Positions 22,901 through 31,233 of a stretch of 64,000 nt of DNA are shown piece by piece (the stretch's first letter is position 1; each line of letters opens with the position of its first letter). The notes under the pieces are model-generated. The model ran no database searches. It was given only the letters and a program-made list of their open reading frames with translations, and was not told where the DNA came from. A program made the position numbers and the translations under genes. The stretch is from positions 497,772 through 561,771 of the forward strand of contig NW_019091445.1 in assembly GCF_001949145.1 (NCBI RefSeq), read 5' to 3'. The stretch is from Acanthaster planci. Taxonomy: Eukaryota; Echinodermata; Asteroidea; Valvatida; Acanthasteridae.

Positions 22901-25900
22901 TACATGTAACGTGTTATTTATCAGCCCATTGACAACAAAAATCCTCCAAAATGTCTTTCTATGAACAAAAACTTGTGGCACCAAAGTATGAAATAACCAC
23001 AATGTCATTTCAAAAGTCATCGTAGGGAGATTTACGGTAACTGTGCGTCAGCGTATACTGTAGGTCCATGTTATGATACACGTCGCAATGATGACTTAAG
23101 CTCAAAAGAAATCGGGACCTTCTTGTAACTCGAATTTCGGATCACTCGAATTTTTTGTCCATTCCCCGGAGATTCGAAGTATCGAGATTTTACTGTCCTC
23201 ATACAGCACAATTCCATTACTTATCAATAAACTTTACAGAATAGAACGCAAAGATACGTGGAACAAAAATTTGACACGAAAAAAGGTAAGGGAAACCAAA
23301 CAAAAAAGAGACCATCCAGGTAGGTGTTGGGTTAGAAGACGCTTGAATAGGAGCCCTTAACACGGTTGATGGAAGGTTTAATGCCAGGATTATTTCGACT
23401 GGCACTTCCAAAAGTTGTAACCAAGTCATTGTGAGGCATCACTGGCAAGTTGTCAGTAGAGTCAAAAGCTAACTCATTTGACTTGTGACACCATGGACAA
23501 AGGTATCAGGAACTTGTCTGCCTTTAGAGTCATGGAGCCCATCCTGCATCTGCCCAAATCCCAAACACGTCCTGTCACAAGGGCCCCTTCTTTGGATAGC
23601 TTGCACTTCAGAGAATTTCAAGAACACAGATGAAATGTGACAATGCCTGTTACATGCTACAATCATGCACCCGAACATGCAGTCCGGGGGACTGTGAAAA
23701 CTGGCCTACACGATCTGCCTTTCGGTTGCCTACCTGCGTCTGGAGTTTGTTGAGAACCTCCCTGCGAGCCGCCATGACAGACTCCTGCTTGCCGGTCACC
23801 ACGATGGTCAAGCTCTGGTCCTTGGCTAAACTCATCTCAATTGAAGCTCCTGAAGAAATACGCCAACAAACAAAATACCACACTCAAAGCGTACACCATC
23901 ATCTGTTCCCCCGCTTTGCATGATAAAGAGATGTAACTACATAGAGGGAAATGAACGAGACACTGATGAATGACGGAAAACACCTGTTGACGAGGAGGCA
24001 AAGCAACAAGATCCAATTCAGCGTTTATCTCAAACTACCATTTCCATCAAACATTTAATCTCACCGGCTAATGTAATTTTTACACAAACCCAGAGCGGTT
24101 ACGTTTATGAAATCTCTGCACCAGTCAGAGGATGCAGCTGGAGATAACAAAAAGAACAGAGACTTCCAGGTGTGAGTGGGTAATCGTAAGATGAACTTCT
24201 TGCAAAGTCTGACCTGTGTTCTTCATGATCTCAGCACAGATTCTGCCCGACTGAGAATCACTCTCTCCAAAGCCTTGATTCATCTCTTTGTAACGACGCT
24301 CCTCCAAAGGCACATAGAAAACCTGGAGGGAGGGAATCGGTTTCAGGTTTAATCTTTCACTTCCTAGGTACATTTACGTCACAGATGCGCAATGTATCCC
24401 CAGGTGCTATGCTGTAAATTACACGTACGGTAAACTTCTGCTTTGTCTATTGTCTGGCTGTTTCAAAGTGCCCGTTGATTTCTTGGAGATTCTCAAATTC
24501 CGCTGATGCTATGCAGGAATCCCCACAGCTTCTCAGACTTGTACATGTATGTGGTACTGAATTTGCATATTTCTCGCACATGTTCCATACTTTCATGAAA
24601 CCTTCAAAATATGGTGCAGTCAGTATTAGGTATTCAAGAACCAGTTACACAGTGTAAAATATGTTAAGGAGATTCTTCAGTGCATGTACATGTACGAGCA
24701 ACGATTCCCATAAAACACAGCCACACTGAAGGCTCTGTATTGAACTGTAACTGTATATTTATGATTCTGACTTGCACTGGGCATAAATGGGTATAACACA
24801 TAAGAGTACACGTACAGTACATGTACATGTACAATGTACCCTATCCCATTATGCTCAAGGAGGGATCTGCCACCGGTACATGTGTACATGTATGTGCATG
24901 GTTATCACGAATACATTTACATAAACATGTATGTGTTAACATGTACAAGGAGGGTACATGTACATGTGTAAATGTACTAGTACATGGAAGTGCAACATAC
25001 ATGTACATGCACTGGTACGATGTCCATGTACATGTATGTACACCATGTCATGTCACGTAGTGTGTGTATTGGCAAGCATATTTTTATCTTCATGTGAGGA
25101 TCTACCACTATTATGGTGAGTGTGGGTATACTTGATGGGGAGGGGGGGAGAACTCGATCAGTTGTGATTTTTTTCATATCTATAGTAGGACCTCTATTCA
25201 CTTCATTCACATCAGTCAGTAGGTCCTTCAGACTGCGACTTGAATGAAATAAATAGAGTGTAGGCCCTACTATATGAAAAAAATCATGGCTGATCAGGTT
25301 CTCTTCCCCCCCCCCCGATCGGGTATGTATACCCACACTTACCATATACAGCGTATGTTTGAAAGTAGACAGAGGATTGTGAGAATATATGGGATTCTTA
25401 AGTTGACAAGCAAACATGAATGAAATAATCCAGGACAAATGCCACTGACATGACTAAATATGACGCACTGAATGGCATTTTCAGGGCACGTACATGCAGT
25501 TGATGGGGCACACACCACAATGCTCATAAATAATACCAGTGAGCGATGAACAATGCCATTTATCTTCGCAGTGCAGATTGTTAGAACGGCGTTTGACTGC
25601 ACTGTATTGTACATGTACATGTACAACCGCACTAAATGCGGAATTACGTGTACATGTAATATACATGAACCGGCACATTCAATGTATGAATCCTGATGTG
25701 ACAAATGGTACACAGAACGGTGTACATTGGTACGGGTGCAGTGTACATGTATATTTTATGCCTTTTCCCACTGAAAACAATGTCTGGAGCAAGACGCACA
25801 TGTGCCATGTATGAATATCGGAGCAATGCCTGCTTCAAATGCCACAATAGATGATCTGCGTGCAATCGACAAAGCTACTCTCACAGGCAGCAAGTACGCG

Positions 25901-26847
25901 TCAAAATAGGGCGCTGCCACGGACGTGGCGCGTTGCGGTACAGTACACGCACAAGGTTACGGGGACATTTTCCGGTAAATGATAGGCGTGTCAAAGATGC
26001 AATTTGGCGGAAATTTTAGGGGCAAAAACGGAAAAAGTGAACAAGCGAAAATTTTCTGCAAAAATGGGGAGCGTTGGGAGGTCTGCATGCAGCACTATAG
26101 ATTACCACTGGCACAGACTGAATGAAGGAAACAGACAAGTTTTCCCGCCGCACCCTTAAAGCTGTCTGCAAAATTCAGATCTACTGCAAAAACACAAATC
26201 TGGACTACAGCTGGGCAGATCCTCAACTTTGCACGTGCTTCATGTATGTCCCATGCGTAACGGAGGTTTTAGCCTTGATGACACTCATAGATTTCAGTGT
26301 TTTGCCCTTCTGCTGTTTGGCATCTTGACGGAGAATGCCCACAAGAATTTTTACATAACCAGTTTTTGTGATGATTACCTATCGCTACATGTAATTAAAG
26401 AGAACATGCCTGCCAGTGGACTTCCAATTAGTTTTTGTACAGAAAGCGAAGAAGTAGGAAGTCCTAAATGATTTCAAATCTAAGAATGTTGGTTGACAAC
26501 GCTGCAATTCACAAATCACAAAGGACCCCCTGGCTGTGCGAGGGGCCAGCCCACCTTACCTGAGTTATAATGGAAGACTTCACCGCCATCTTGGCGTAGG
26601 ATTTGGGTCCAATGTTGGACACCATGGCGCCGGGCACCGCGTCACCTCCGCTGCTGCTGCTAGCGATGCCGCCCTGGCCGTTGGCGACAGTCGCCGCCAG
26701 GGGTGGGAACACCTCGTCATAGGTGGGCGGCTCGTAGGCCTCGTCGTCCATGCTTACCACGGGCAGCTCGGCGTGGTCGCCCATGGCGCCCGGCCCGGGC
26801 CCAAATCCGGGCGGGGGAAGGGTTGCTGCAGGTGTATCCGTATTCAT
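7671..26847 (-). CDS. HDLBP: Vigilin, multi-KH-domain RNA-binding protein (22 coding exons)
   Basis: Vigilin binds mRNA and tRNA through tandem KH domains in the cytoplasm and at the ER; that role is family knowledge. The exons were assigned by reading the minus strand between AG and GT sites in a continuous frame and comparing with remembered human vigilin. Coding exons: 26560-26847, 24214-24322, 23734-23849, 22294-22500, 21825-22016, 21015-21221, 20264-20371, 19602-19785, 18980-19119, 18248-18352, 17432-17632, 16859-16990, 15799-16017, 15028-15249, 14453-14543 (continuing into the N gap), 13439-13589, 11269-11396, 10609-10713, 9878-10012, 9381-9605, 8307-8525, 7671-7910. All phases agree. 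About 1,240 codons are visible and 40 more are expected in the gap, against 1,268 residues in human. GXXG loops are present in KH1, 3-9 and 11-14; KH2 lacks one. The start ATG at 26847 has A at -3. The 11.78-13.25 kb block repeats three exons and is excluded as haplotype duplication. Confidence 0.96.
8307..8525 (-). CDS. HDLBP: Vigilin exon 21 (KH14)
   Basis: 73 codons in phase 0: EDQTTVELDIDHRIHSRLI, loop GTKG, then KVDIRFPRSTDANLDLVTIT and LLNLEEEY. Acceptor GGCATTAG, donor TAC/GTGAGT. Human ends NHILNLEEEY at the same place. Confidence 0.95.
8640..8850 (+). repeat. Probable tRNA-derived SINE in a vigilin intron
   Basis: A B-box-like GGATTCGAGTCCCAC at about 8713-8727 is followed by a body (CAAGCTCTCTGACAAGCACC; TACAGTGCTTGTAA; GGTAAGGGCAAAACCTG) that recurs at 11655-11745. 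It lies in the intron between vigilin exons 20 and 21. The 5' limit is uncertain. Confidence 0.5.
9381..9605 (-). CDS. HDLBP: Vigilin exon 20 (KH13)
   Basis: 75 codons in phase 0: RLQNFSVSIDVDAKHYPKII, loop GRKG, then NAANPNLITVVGYEKNALAA and DIVHNL. Acceptor CGGCACAG, donor TTG/GTAAGG. Confidence 0.95.
9878..10012 (-). CDS. HDLBP: Vigilin exon 19 (end of KH12)
   Basis: 45 codons in phase 0: VNIAIPPAAQKSNLVKVSGP, then DNVDNAVRALKARVDELRL and SEEDR. Acceptor GATACAG, donor AGG/GTGAGC. A second copy lies at 12206-12340. Confidence 0.93.
10609..10713 (-). CDS. HDLBP: Vigilin exon 18 (start of KH12)
   Basis: 35 codons in phase 0: KLVPVTEEVEVPFDYHRFVI, then GQKGAGIRRMMEDYD with loop GQKG. Human reads VEVPFDLHRYVIGQKGSGIR. 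Acceptor TTCTGACAG, donor GAC/GTAAGG. It is absent from the duplicated block. Confidence 0.94.
11269..11396 (-). CDS. HDLBP: Vigilin exon 17 (acidic insert and end of KH11)
   Basis: Begins in phase 1. An acidic loop (GDNNSDVSEDDKPKKCDIIL) precedes the final KH11 strand and helix (LITGKNENCMLAKEALE). Acceptor TTGACTGCAG, donor GAG/GTTGGT. A near-identical copy lies at 12902-13029. Confidence 0.93.
11655..11745 (+). repeat. Fragment of the 8.7-kb SINE family
   Basis: GTAAGCTCTCGGACAAGCACTGAG, then TACAGTGCTTAT and GGTAAGGGCAAACCTG match the 3' body of the element at 8757-8850. It lies between the end of the duplicated vigilin segment and the single N at 11781. Confidence 0.55.
11795..12030 (-). 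pseudogene. Copy of vigilin exon 22 with 4-bp deletion
   Basis: Matches 7671-7910, but four bases are missing near 11986-11990, where the original reads CTGGGCGGCTTGG and this copy CTGGGCTGG on the plus strand. The frame shifts after ...ELQQYT and the conserved vigilin tail is lost in frame. This could be a sequencing error in a haplotype contig or a real null allele. Confidence 0.75.
12206..12340 (-). other. Copy of vigilin exon 19
   Basis: Same length and splice sites as 9878-10012, with one synonymous change seen (GCG to GCC). Part of the haplotype block. Confidence 0.8.
12902..13029 (-). other. Copy of vigilin exon 17
   Basis: Same length and splice sites as 11269-11396. One residue differs: ITGKKEN here against ITGKNEN. 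The K matches the human basic residue, so this copy may carry the ancestral state. Part of the haplotype block. Confidence 0.8.
13439..13589 (-). CDS. HDLBP: Vigilin exon 16 (start of KH11)
   Basis: 50 codons plus one base: KSQVTVECCIAQKHHCTIM, loop GAKG, then QYEVGIKFPDRNPAAEHTE. Acceptor TTGTATCAG, donor GAAG/GTAAGG. Human KH11 reads VTLECAIPQKFHRSVMGPKG. Confidence 0.93.
13742..13872. mobile_element. Short inverted-repeat element in a vigilin intron
   Basis: Arms of about 53 bases (13742-13794 and 13815-13872) share GAAAACG.GGGG, CCCTGTGTTCGTAGT.GATAA and ATGTCAA in inverted order around a 20-base loop. MITE-sized, with no coding capacity and no clear target duplication. Confidence 0.6.
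14453..14543 (-). CDS. HDLBP: Vigilin exon 15 (KH10, 5' part lost in assembly gap)
   Basis: Only the last 30 codons are visible: GSKSDSVVVKGPKNCVEGAV, then ARIAEIVADL and donor TTG/GTATGC. The corresponding human exon region is about 73 residues, so roughly 40 residues, including the KH10 GXXG loop, lie in the N run at 14544-14767. Confidence 0.9.
14544..14767. other. Assembly gap (224 N) inside vigilin exon 15
   Basis: Removes the 5' part of the KH10 exon and its acceptor. The gap length may be an estimate. Confidence 0.95.
15028..15249 (-). CDS. HDLBP: Vigilin exon 14 (KH9)
   Basis: 74 codons in phase 0: EQANYSVEVHAKPEYYKFLI, loop GRNG, then TGARVVFPTAKDEDKTLIT and GLIKEL. Acceptor GGTCACAG, donor CTG/GTTAGT. 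Confidence 0.95.
15799..16017 (-). CDS. HDLBP: Vigilin exon 13 (KH8)
   Basis: 73 codons in phase 0. VSIPAKFHQSLIGAKGRLV carries loop GAKG; DECGGVHIHFPTEGSKSDKV is nearly identical to human KH8. Acceptor TTCACCAG, donor AAG/GTACTC. Its 5' boundary is the source of the degenerate tandem repeat in the upstream intron at 15978-16530. Confidence 0.95.
15978..16530. repeat. Degenerate ~105-bp tandem repeat seeded by the vigilin exon 13 boundary
   Basis: About five units start near 15978, 16085, 16190, 16290 and 16428. Each contains a version of GG(A/T)GCTGACTTCAATCTCCA, TTGGT, then ATTATTACCCCTGCTCATC. Unit 1 is the start of vigilin exon 13 plus its acceptor; the rest lie in the intron between exons 12 and 13. 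Confidence 0.75.
16859..16990 (-). CDS. HDLBP: Vigilin exon 12 (end of KH7)
   Basis: 44 codons in phase 0: IKEETDTRIEIPTESSDSDM, then IQITGKKKNVEKAKAQILAI and QNEL. Acceptor TTGATCTAG, donor TTG/GTATGT. Confidence 0.93.
17101..17382 (+). pseudogene. Intron-nested 94-codon reading frame with one in-frame stop
   Basis: Lies on the strand opposite vigilin, in the intron between vigilin exons 11 and 12. From ATG at 17101 (MSGFEHLPRQNNQFTPKDM) the frame runs 40 codons to a TGA at 17221. It then continues in the same frame for 53 codons (VTGQTVKYLMHLKSTFSTKN, then IPSPGPVPEINPGIEQFKRD) to TAA at 17380-17382. Composition looks like ordinary protein and there is no frameshift, which suggests a processed pseudogene or gene fragment with one nonsense change. 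An in-frame TAA sits just before the ATG. I do not recognise the family. Chance openness is possible but less likely given the composition. Confidence 0.4.
17432..17632 (-). CDS. HDLBP: Vigilin exon 11 (end of KH6, start of KH7)
   Basis: 67 codons in phase 0. VQITFPDPGMKSDVVTLRGP closes KH6; LNVPIYKKFHKNVIGKGGAT opens KH7 with loop GKGG. Acceptor CGTCGTCAG, donor AAG/GTGGGG. Confidence 0.94.
18248..18352 (-). CDS. HDLBP: Vigilin exon 10 (start of KH6)
   Basis: 35 codons in phase 0: ENEKTRDILIEHRFHRTII, then GTKGENIKDIRDKYNQ with loop GTKG. Human reads ENERTKDLIIEQRFHRTIIG. Acceptor GGCCCCAG, donor CAG/GTTGGT. Confidence 0.93.
18980..19119 (-). CDS. HDLBP: Vigilin exon 9 (end of KH5)
   Basis: Continues VNRIKKETGVSIRIPTDLER, then SNEIRVEGSPEGVRQAKNEL and LATRM. 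Acceptor TTCGCTGGCAG, donor ATG/GTATGT. Confidence 0.94.
19602..19785 (-). CDS. HDLBP: Vigilin exon 8 (end of KH4, start of KH5)
   Basis: VHVEFAEGLDKITLEGPPDQ finishes KH4, a helix follows, and KIDPKFHKHIIGKSGAN opens KH5 (loop GKSG). It ends in phase 1, joined by exon 9. Donor ACG/GTAGGC. Confidence 0.94.
20264..20371 (-). CDS. HDLBP: Vigilin exon 7 (first half of KH4)
   Basis: 36 codons in phase 0: ANSVVIQEVDAPAWLHRFII, then GRQGKNIRNITQNLSN with GXXG loop GRQG. Acceptor TTTTTGTAG, donor AAT/GTAAGC. Human vigilin has APSWLHRFIIGKKGQN at this point. Confidence 0.93.
21015..21221 (-). CDS. HDLBP: Vigilin exon 6 (KH3)
   Basis: 69 codons in phase 0. It starts KSKTTTVSLEVNKCQHKYV; the GXXG loop is GPRG (IGPRGSNIAEIL), followed by TGVSVEMPNPDSVSETITLRG and LVYAK. 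Very close to human KH3. Acceptor CTTTGCAG, donor AAG/GTAAAA. Confidence 0.95.
21825..22016 (-). CDS. HDLBP: Vigilin exon 5 (KH2, degenerate)
   Basis: 64 codons in phase 0, AKLAFERLTIPRIYHPFI to WINATYNAK. The fold pattern is kept (TGAKIHVPPQ, EIVVSGEKEAV), but the normal GXXG position reads FIKEIK, so this domain may not bind RNA in the canonical way. Human KH2 is also atypical here. Acceptor CTGGCCAG, donor AAG/GTGCCA. Confidence 0.92.
22294..22500 (-). CDS. HDLBP: Vigilin exon 4 (KH1)
   Basis: One whole KH domain in 69 codons: IPKEHHRFIIGKGGSKL carries the GKGG loop, followed by ATKINIPNPSDPSDLIHIVG and a helix ending HEIQLISEEQ. Phase 0 at both ends. Acceptor CCGCGCAG, donor CAG/GTACTC. 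Confidence 0.95.
23100..23195 (-). mobile_element. Terminal fragment resembling a pogo/Tigger-type DNA transposon
   Basis: Read on the minus strand from 23195: CAGTAAAATCTCGATACTTC, then ATTCGAGTGATCCGAAATTCG. Such CAGT...CTCG.T..TCGA ends are typical of Tigger-like elements. The other end was not found. Confidence 0.4.
23734..23849 (-). CDS. HDLBP: Vigilin exon 3
   Basis: Completes the degenerate N-terminal KH-like unit: EMSLAKDQSLTIVVTGKQ, then MAARREVLNKLQTQ. Acceptor TTTCTTCAG, donor CAG/GTAGGC. Exons 2 and 3 together encode 75 codons. Confidence 0.93.
24214..24322 (-). CDS. HDLBP: Vigilin exon 2
   Basis: Acceptor CTCCCTCCAG, donor ACAG/GTCAGA. It begins VFYVPLEERRYKEMNQ, almost identical to human vigilin VFHVPLEERKYKDMNQ, and ends inside a degenerate KH-like unit (ICAEIMKNTG). 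It ends in phase 1, which exon 3 completes. Confidence 0.93.
24660..25060. repeat. Cluster of TACATGTA-type palindromic repeats
   Basis: Dense degenerate runs of GTACATGTACATGT and variants within a vigilin intron. Similar runs recur near 25610-25650, 47460-47480, 54130-54165, 58825-58855 and 62320-62372. The unit is self-complementary, so both strands read the same; open frames here translate into Met-Tyr/His-Val strings and are not genes. Confidence 0.8.
25114..25344. mobile_element. 231-bp inverted-repeat MITE flanked by TA
   Basis: Terminal repeats TGGT(G/A)AGTGTGGGTATA at both ends, with extended inverted similarity (TGATTTTTTTCATAT, TAGTAGG.CCT) for about 90 bases. TA precedes 25114 and follows 25344, the Tc1/mariner-type target. 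It lies in vigilin intron 1 (between coding exons 1 and 2). Confidence 0.75.
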
Positions 26848-26885
26848 GGTCTTGGCCGTAATCAAGTCAAACAGCACCACTGGCT
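26560..26885 (-). CDS. HDLBP: Vigilin exon 1 (first coding exon, start codon)
   Basis: Coding from ATG at 26847 to 26560 (96 codons), with a short 5' UTR part up to an acceptor at about 26883-26886 (TTGTGCAG). At least one non-coding exon must therefore lie further upstream. The residues are rich in Pro, Gly and Ser, and include PPTYDEVFPPL and a terminal KSSIITQ, matching human vigilin PPTYKDAFPPL and ASVITQ. The donor is CAG/GTAAGG. The frame stays open upstream into the intron, but those residues are not vigilin-like. Confidence 0.9.
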
Positions 26886-27296
26886 CTGCACAACATAAAA
26901 TGGAAAGGGGTAAGATGTACAATGTACATGTGCAGTAAGAGGAAACAGACAGCAATGTACATGTACATGAAAAGGAAAACTGAGAGCGAGAGGAGAAATG
27001 TCCCGTACTTTATGTCTACTTACAGACTAGACACTCTTAAAACGGAAAGTGGGACAGCACATGAAAACTCAACTACATGTAGCAGCAGAGCATTGTCGAA
27101 ATGACTTGGCTATGGCAGGCAATGAAACAAATCTGTATTCACGTACATGTAAATAGGAAATGGCTATTGACACTGGCTGGCTGCTCCCTAAGAACATGGG
27201 TATTCTCCAGCCACAGCCAAGAAATTCTGACAGAAATATACTGCTCTACAGGGTACCAGTATGTACCGGGCTGGTAGAGACTTGAGAGTCATTTTA

Positions 27297-27634
27297 TTTA
27301 TCAATCTTTACAAGGAAATCTCTGTGTATCATCTGGGCTCTTTTTACAAGGCTGCAGGCCTGGCTGAAATACTCAGACGTCAATAGATTTTGTCCGTCAG
27401 GCTAGAGGGGCCACCAGACAGTCCTTCACGTGTTTGTAAGTGTCCAGTAAATGAAGATAGGAATTTTTAAAGAATTTTGAAAACAGAAAAAAAAGATAAA
27501 TTTCCCGACCCAGCATCATCAACATTGATAACTTCCCCGGCAGGAAGTGGTTAAGCCTCCAACATCATAATAGTACTAGCATCTGCAGTGCCCAAACTTA
27601 TCAATCTTTACAAGGAAAACTCTGTGTGTCGTCT
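27297..27634 (+). repeat. Pair of 37-bp direct repeats
   Basis: TATCAATCTTTACAAGGAAA followed by a CTCTGTGT tail occurs at about 27299 and 27600, 301 bases apart. Could be ends of a small element or a local duplication. Confidence 0.45.
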
Positions 27635-28563
27635 CCCCTTCACCATGATGCCAAGTTCACAATCCATCTTCGTCTCCAACCGTAAACATCTCCACAGATT
27701 TTTGGCGCCTTTATCAACAGACAGGCCCTCATCTCGGTCAATTATTTGATATACCATTAGGTCAAATTATCGAGAATCTTACATATCCTGTGAAACATCC
27801 CCAAAATCAACCAATTTTCCGTAGAAAGCCACACAGAATCCAGTACACCCTGTACACGTATGTACACAACTCTACACGCAAACACGGCATCCATGTTTTG
27901 CTGCTTATGTACATGTAGCACGTGCACAATACATGGCATTTGTTGATCGTTTTACACTTATGTTCTGGCCCACTGCACACATTCCTGTAATTCTGCCATT
28001 ACTTTTACTGCCACTACCCCAAGTACCCAATGTGCATACCGTGGTATATCAGAGGGAGTAACATAATTTTGTGTACTTCTTGATTGACTGTACTAGACTT
28101 AACCAAGTCTCACATGAATCTTCTTTTGTAAATAATTCCACCAAAAGTGTCCAACCAAAAAATCCGGAAAACCAACACCGGATATTTGAAGAATCCGGAA
28201 AACTCCGGAGGTATCTCACCCCTGGATACAGTGGACCTCTAGAAGTGTCTGTTTCCATAATACACACTGTGTAAGATTTTTCCTTTGGATGCTGCCGACT
28301 GGTCTTGATTAAGTTGATTTGCCACGGTCTCTAAGTTTAAGCCAGGCCATGTGTGTCATAACCGGTACAGCAGGAAATCATGGCTAGCCTGTGATTATGC
28401 CTACCAGACATAATGCTATGGGAGACACAGTACAGCACGGATGTCCTGTTGCTTTCTCTTTACACGGTAACGTCGTAACCTCAAGCATGGCTATTTATAT
28501 CAAATACTAATTAGAAAAATTTGCACAACATCAAATTCATCACTATGATGTGACACGGTACCA

Positions 28564-28830
28564 GTGTTGTATTCGAGTCCATCACACGTCCCAGCAGTGC
28601 AAGTCCCTGTAACTTGTGCGTCTACATGTATCGCAAGTGAAGTCCATCACAAGTCATTTAGTCTTAAGCCAATTAACAAGCCATTCAACTGTGCTGTGAC
28701 AAAAGCATACTTTTGTCTTTGTTCAACCTGTTACTTATGACTGGCCTTATGAAAGGACTTGTGACTGGACTTGTGAAGGGACTTATGACTGGACTTGTGA
28801 ATGGACTTGTGATGGACTCGAATACAACAC
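28564..28830. mobile_element. 267-bp foldback element with 23-bp perfect terminal repeats
   Basis: 28564-28586 and 28808-28830 are exact reverse complements (GTGTTGTATTCGAGTCCATC then ACA). The right half carries about five imperfect copies of GACTGGACTTGTGA and the left half carries TCACAAGTC versions, so the sub-terminal repeats are inverted too. No target duplication is evident. Confidence 0.75.
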
Positions 28831-30821
28831 AGTGTGATACATTGCTACTTTTGTCAGGGAAGCAAAGTCAAAATGTTAATGATAATGGTTAATTAGTACA
28901 CGTGCATTACTGAGCTATCACTAGTACATATGTACGGTGTACATGTACACGGACATGTGAGACTGTACATGCACTGTCCTGGTACTCTGCACGCATATAC
29001 ATGTAAGTAGACACACATCAAATACCTACCCAACGTGGGCATTCAGGTTTTCATGTCTACAGTTTCAAAAACTTGATGAAAATACTCTGTTTTCCCTTGA
29101 AAACCAAAAATATACTTTTAAAACCGTTGCTCAGAAAGGGGGTAAGCTTATATGGGCCTGGCCTGGTCCATGCAAGGTTTGTACGACCTGCACTGTGCGG
29201 GCCTCATTGGTCGACGTAAGATTGGCACCAGTGGGTCCATACATTCCTTCACAGGAACAGTATAAGCAGTGGGTTGTCACCATGGTCACTGGCACTGAGA
29301 GACAGACCTTTGCACAGTACTGTCAAGCAACCCCCCTAATAACTCATCTTTCGGTCATGTTCAGTTTCACTTCTTTGTCAAATTTCTGGTTTTCCCCACT
29401 TTTATCAAGGCAATGATGGTTCTGGCATAATCCATTTGTGGCAATTTAAAATCAATTATTACATGCAGGACATTTCACTGCCTACCTCCATTTTTACACC
29501 CCCCCCCTGAATTTCTTTAATATTAATTTTTTTTTCAGAAGTGGTTTGCTTTGGGTTTGTTTAAAGAAATGTATTCTTTGACAAAATCTCTCACCAAATC
29601 AACAGGAACAGTCTTACTGACTTCACAGAACACATTTTGATTGCATATATAAACTAGCTACCATCGTACTGATGCGTGATGCATTCTCATAGTGCCCTAT
29701 ACATGTAGCTGTTCAGGCTAATCTTGACACTTGGCCAAATTTATTATACTATTATTATTCAACTCAGGATGGATGGATTACAACAAATTTGTGCACGATC
29801 TAAGGGAAAGTTTTCCCTACACTTAGTTTCCATTAAAATGATATAACAGCCACAAGGAAGTGATAACATGACCGGAAAGTGAAATTCAGCCAAGAAAATT
29901 CCAAAACATTTACATGTACTTAGAAAACACTTCAGTTTTTCAGGCATGTCTCACACGTGTCAAAGGTTTGTATACAGAGGCATCAAGTGTTGTCCGTACA
30001 TGTATATTGAACTCTTTCTGATTCAAGATTGTGCTGAAACTGGACTCTGTGGCCCTCAACTTCCAGTAATGACGTCTCCCACATTTGCATAACAAATTGT
30101 GTATGTAAATCTAAACCATCTGCCGGTCATATTTTGGATATTGCTGCCCTAAATTCTCTTTGGATGGGAAGTCAAGTTAATAAAATTCCCTCCCCTTTCC
30201 AATTACGTTCAAATCTGAGCACTACAAAAATAAATTTCAAATTTGTAGGTCAAAGTATCCACATGATGTTTTTGATTTTCTCCCATATTTTCCAACCATA
30301 TTTAGTCATTTGAGTTGTGTTTATGACTTTGTGCCATGTTACATGCACTTGATTAAATATCATAAAGAATTGATTTTCCAAAGAAATTATATTATATTAT
30401 TATTATATCATAAAGAAATGATTTTCAAAAGAAAGTATTTTGATGCAGTCTTTTCCCCCTCCCTTTTAGGTGCAATTGGAGACCCTCGCTTGTAATCCTG
30501 GAAGTAAATGGTAGAATTTTGTTTAGACGGCAGCCTTGGATGTTTTCTTCTGTTGAATCCAATTAAGGCATTAGAAGGATACCCAGGGCAATGGTAGGAT
30601 CACCAAGCCCACTTCAAGGCAAAAAAAGTTGTCCCCATTTAGGGGGCATTCTCTCTTTCCGGGGACTGATTAAAGTTGTCCTTGAAACAAGGGACTTCTC
30701 CAAAAACAAGGGCAGTCATGACAGTCTCCGGTTTGTGTCCGCCCCACTCCCATGAACGTGGGAGCAGGCGGATGTCGAACCCCACGGTTCTGGGGGTAGG
30801 CTAGCTCCACACGTACATGTA

Positions 30822-31233
30822 GGGCTATAGTGGCTCTCTTTTACAATCTATCTCTTTTCTGTCGCCACCACAGCCCTACTTCAAGGCATGGCCTTCAAGG
30901 CGAAGCGCTGCTTTCGTTTTGCCAAAATGGCGCCGCCCATGGTCAGCATAGAAATATCACAGGCCAGGTTTTTCAAGGTGCCATACATTGAAAATGTACG
31001 GTTTGGGAAAGCTTTAGGGTGCTCATATAAAAGTCCAAACTCGGAGGAATATGCCATACGACAATGTCGAGTCACTCTCATTTCGAAAGATATTAGGATT
31101 CAAAGTTTGTGACACTCCTGCAGTTTGGATTTCGGGCATTCAAGACATGCCTTGAACTTGAATTACATGTGGGGCTGTGGTGGTGACAGAAAGGGACAGA
31201 TTGTAAAACTTTAAAGAGAGCCACTACAGCCCC
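30822..31233. mobile_element. 412-bp inverted-repeat element
   Basis: Arms 30822-30890 and 31146-31233 share GGGCT.TAGTGGCTCTCTTT, ACAATCT, TTTCTGTC.CCACCACAGCCC and TTCAAGGCATG in inverted order. The centre holds an AAAATGGCGCCGCC motif and a short open frame that I do not regard as a gene. Confidence 0.65.

Noticed and set aside
24977-25865. Several open frames on both strands rich in Met-Tyr, His-Val and Thr-Cys
   Set aside because: They are translations of the TACATGTA repeat, open by composition, with no family resemblance.
26509-26955. Treating the whole frame around vigilin exon 1 as coding
   Set aside because: A clear donor (CAG/GTAAGG) and an upstream acceptor bound the exon. Residues outside have no vigilin similarity.
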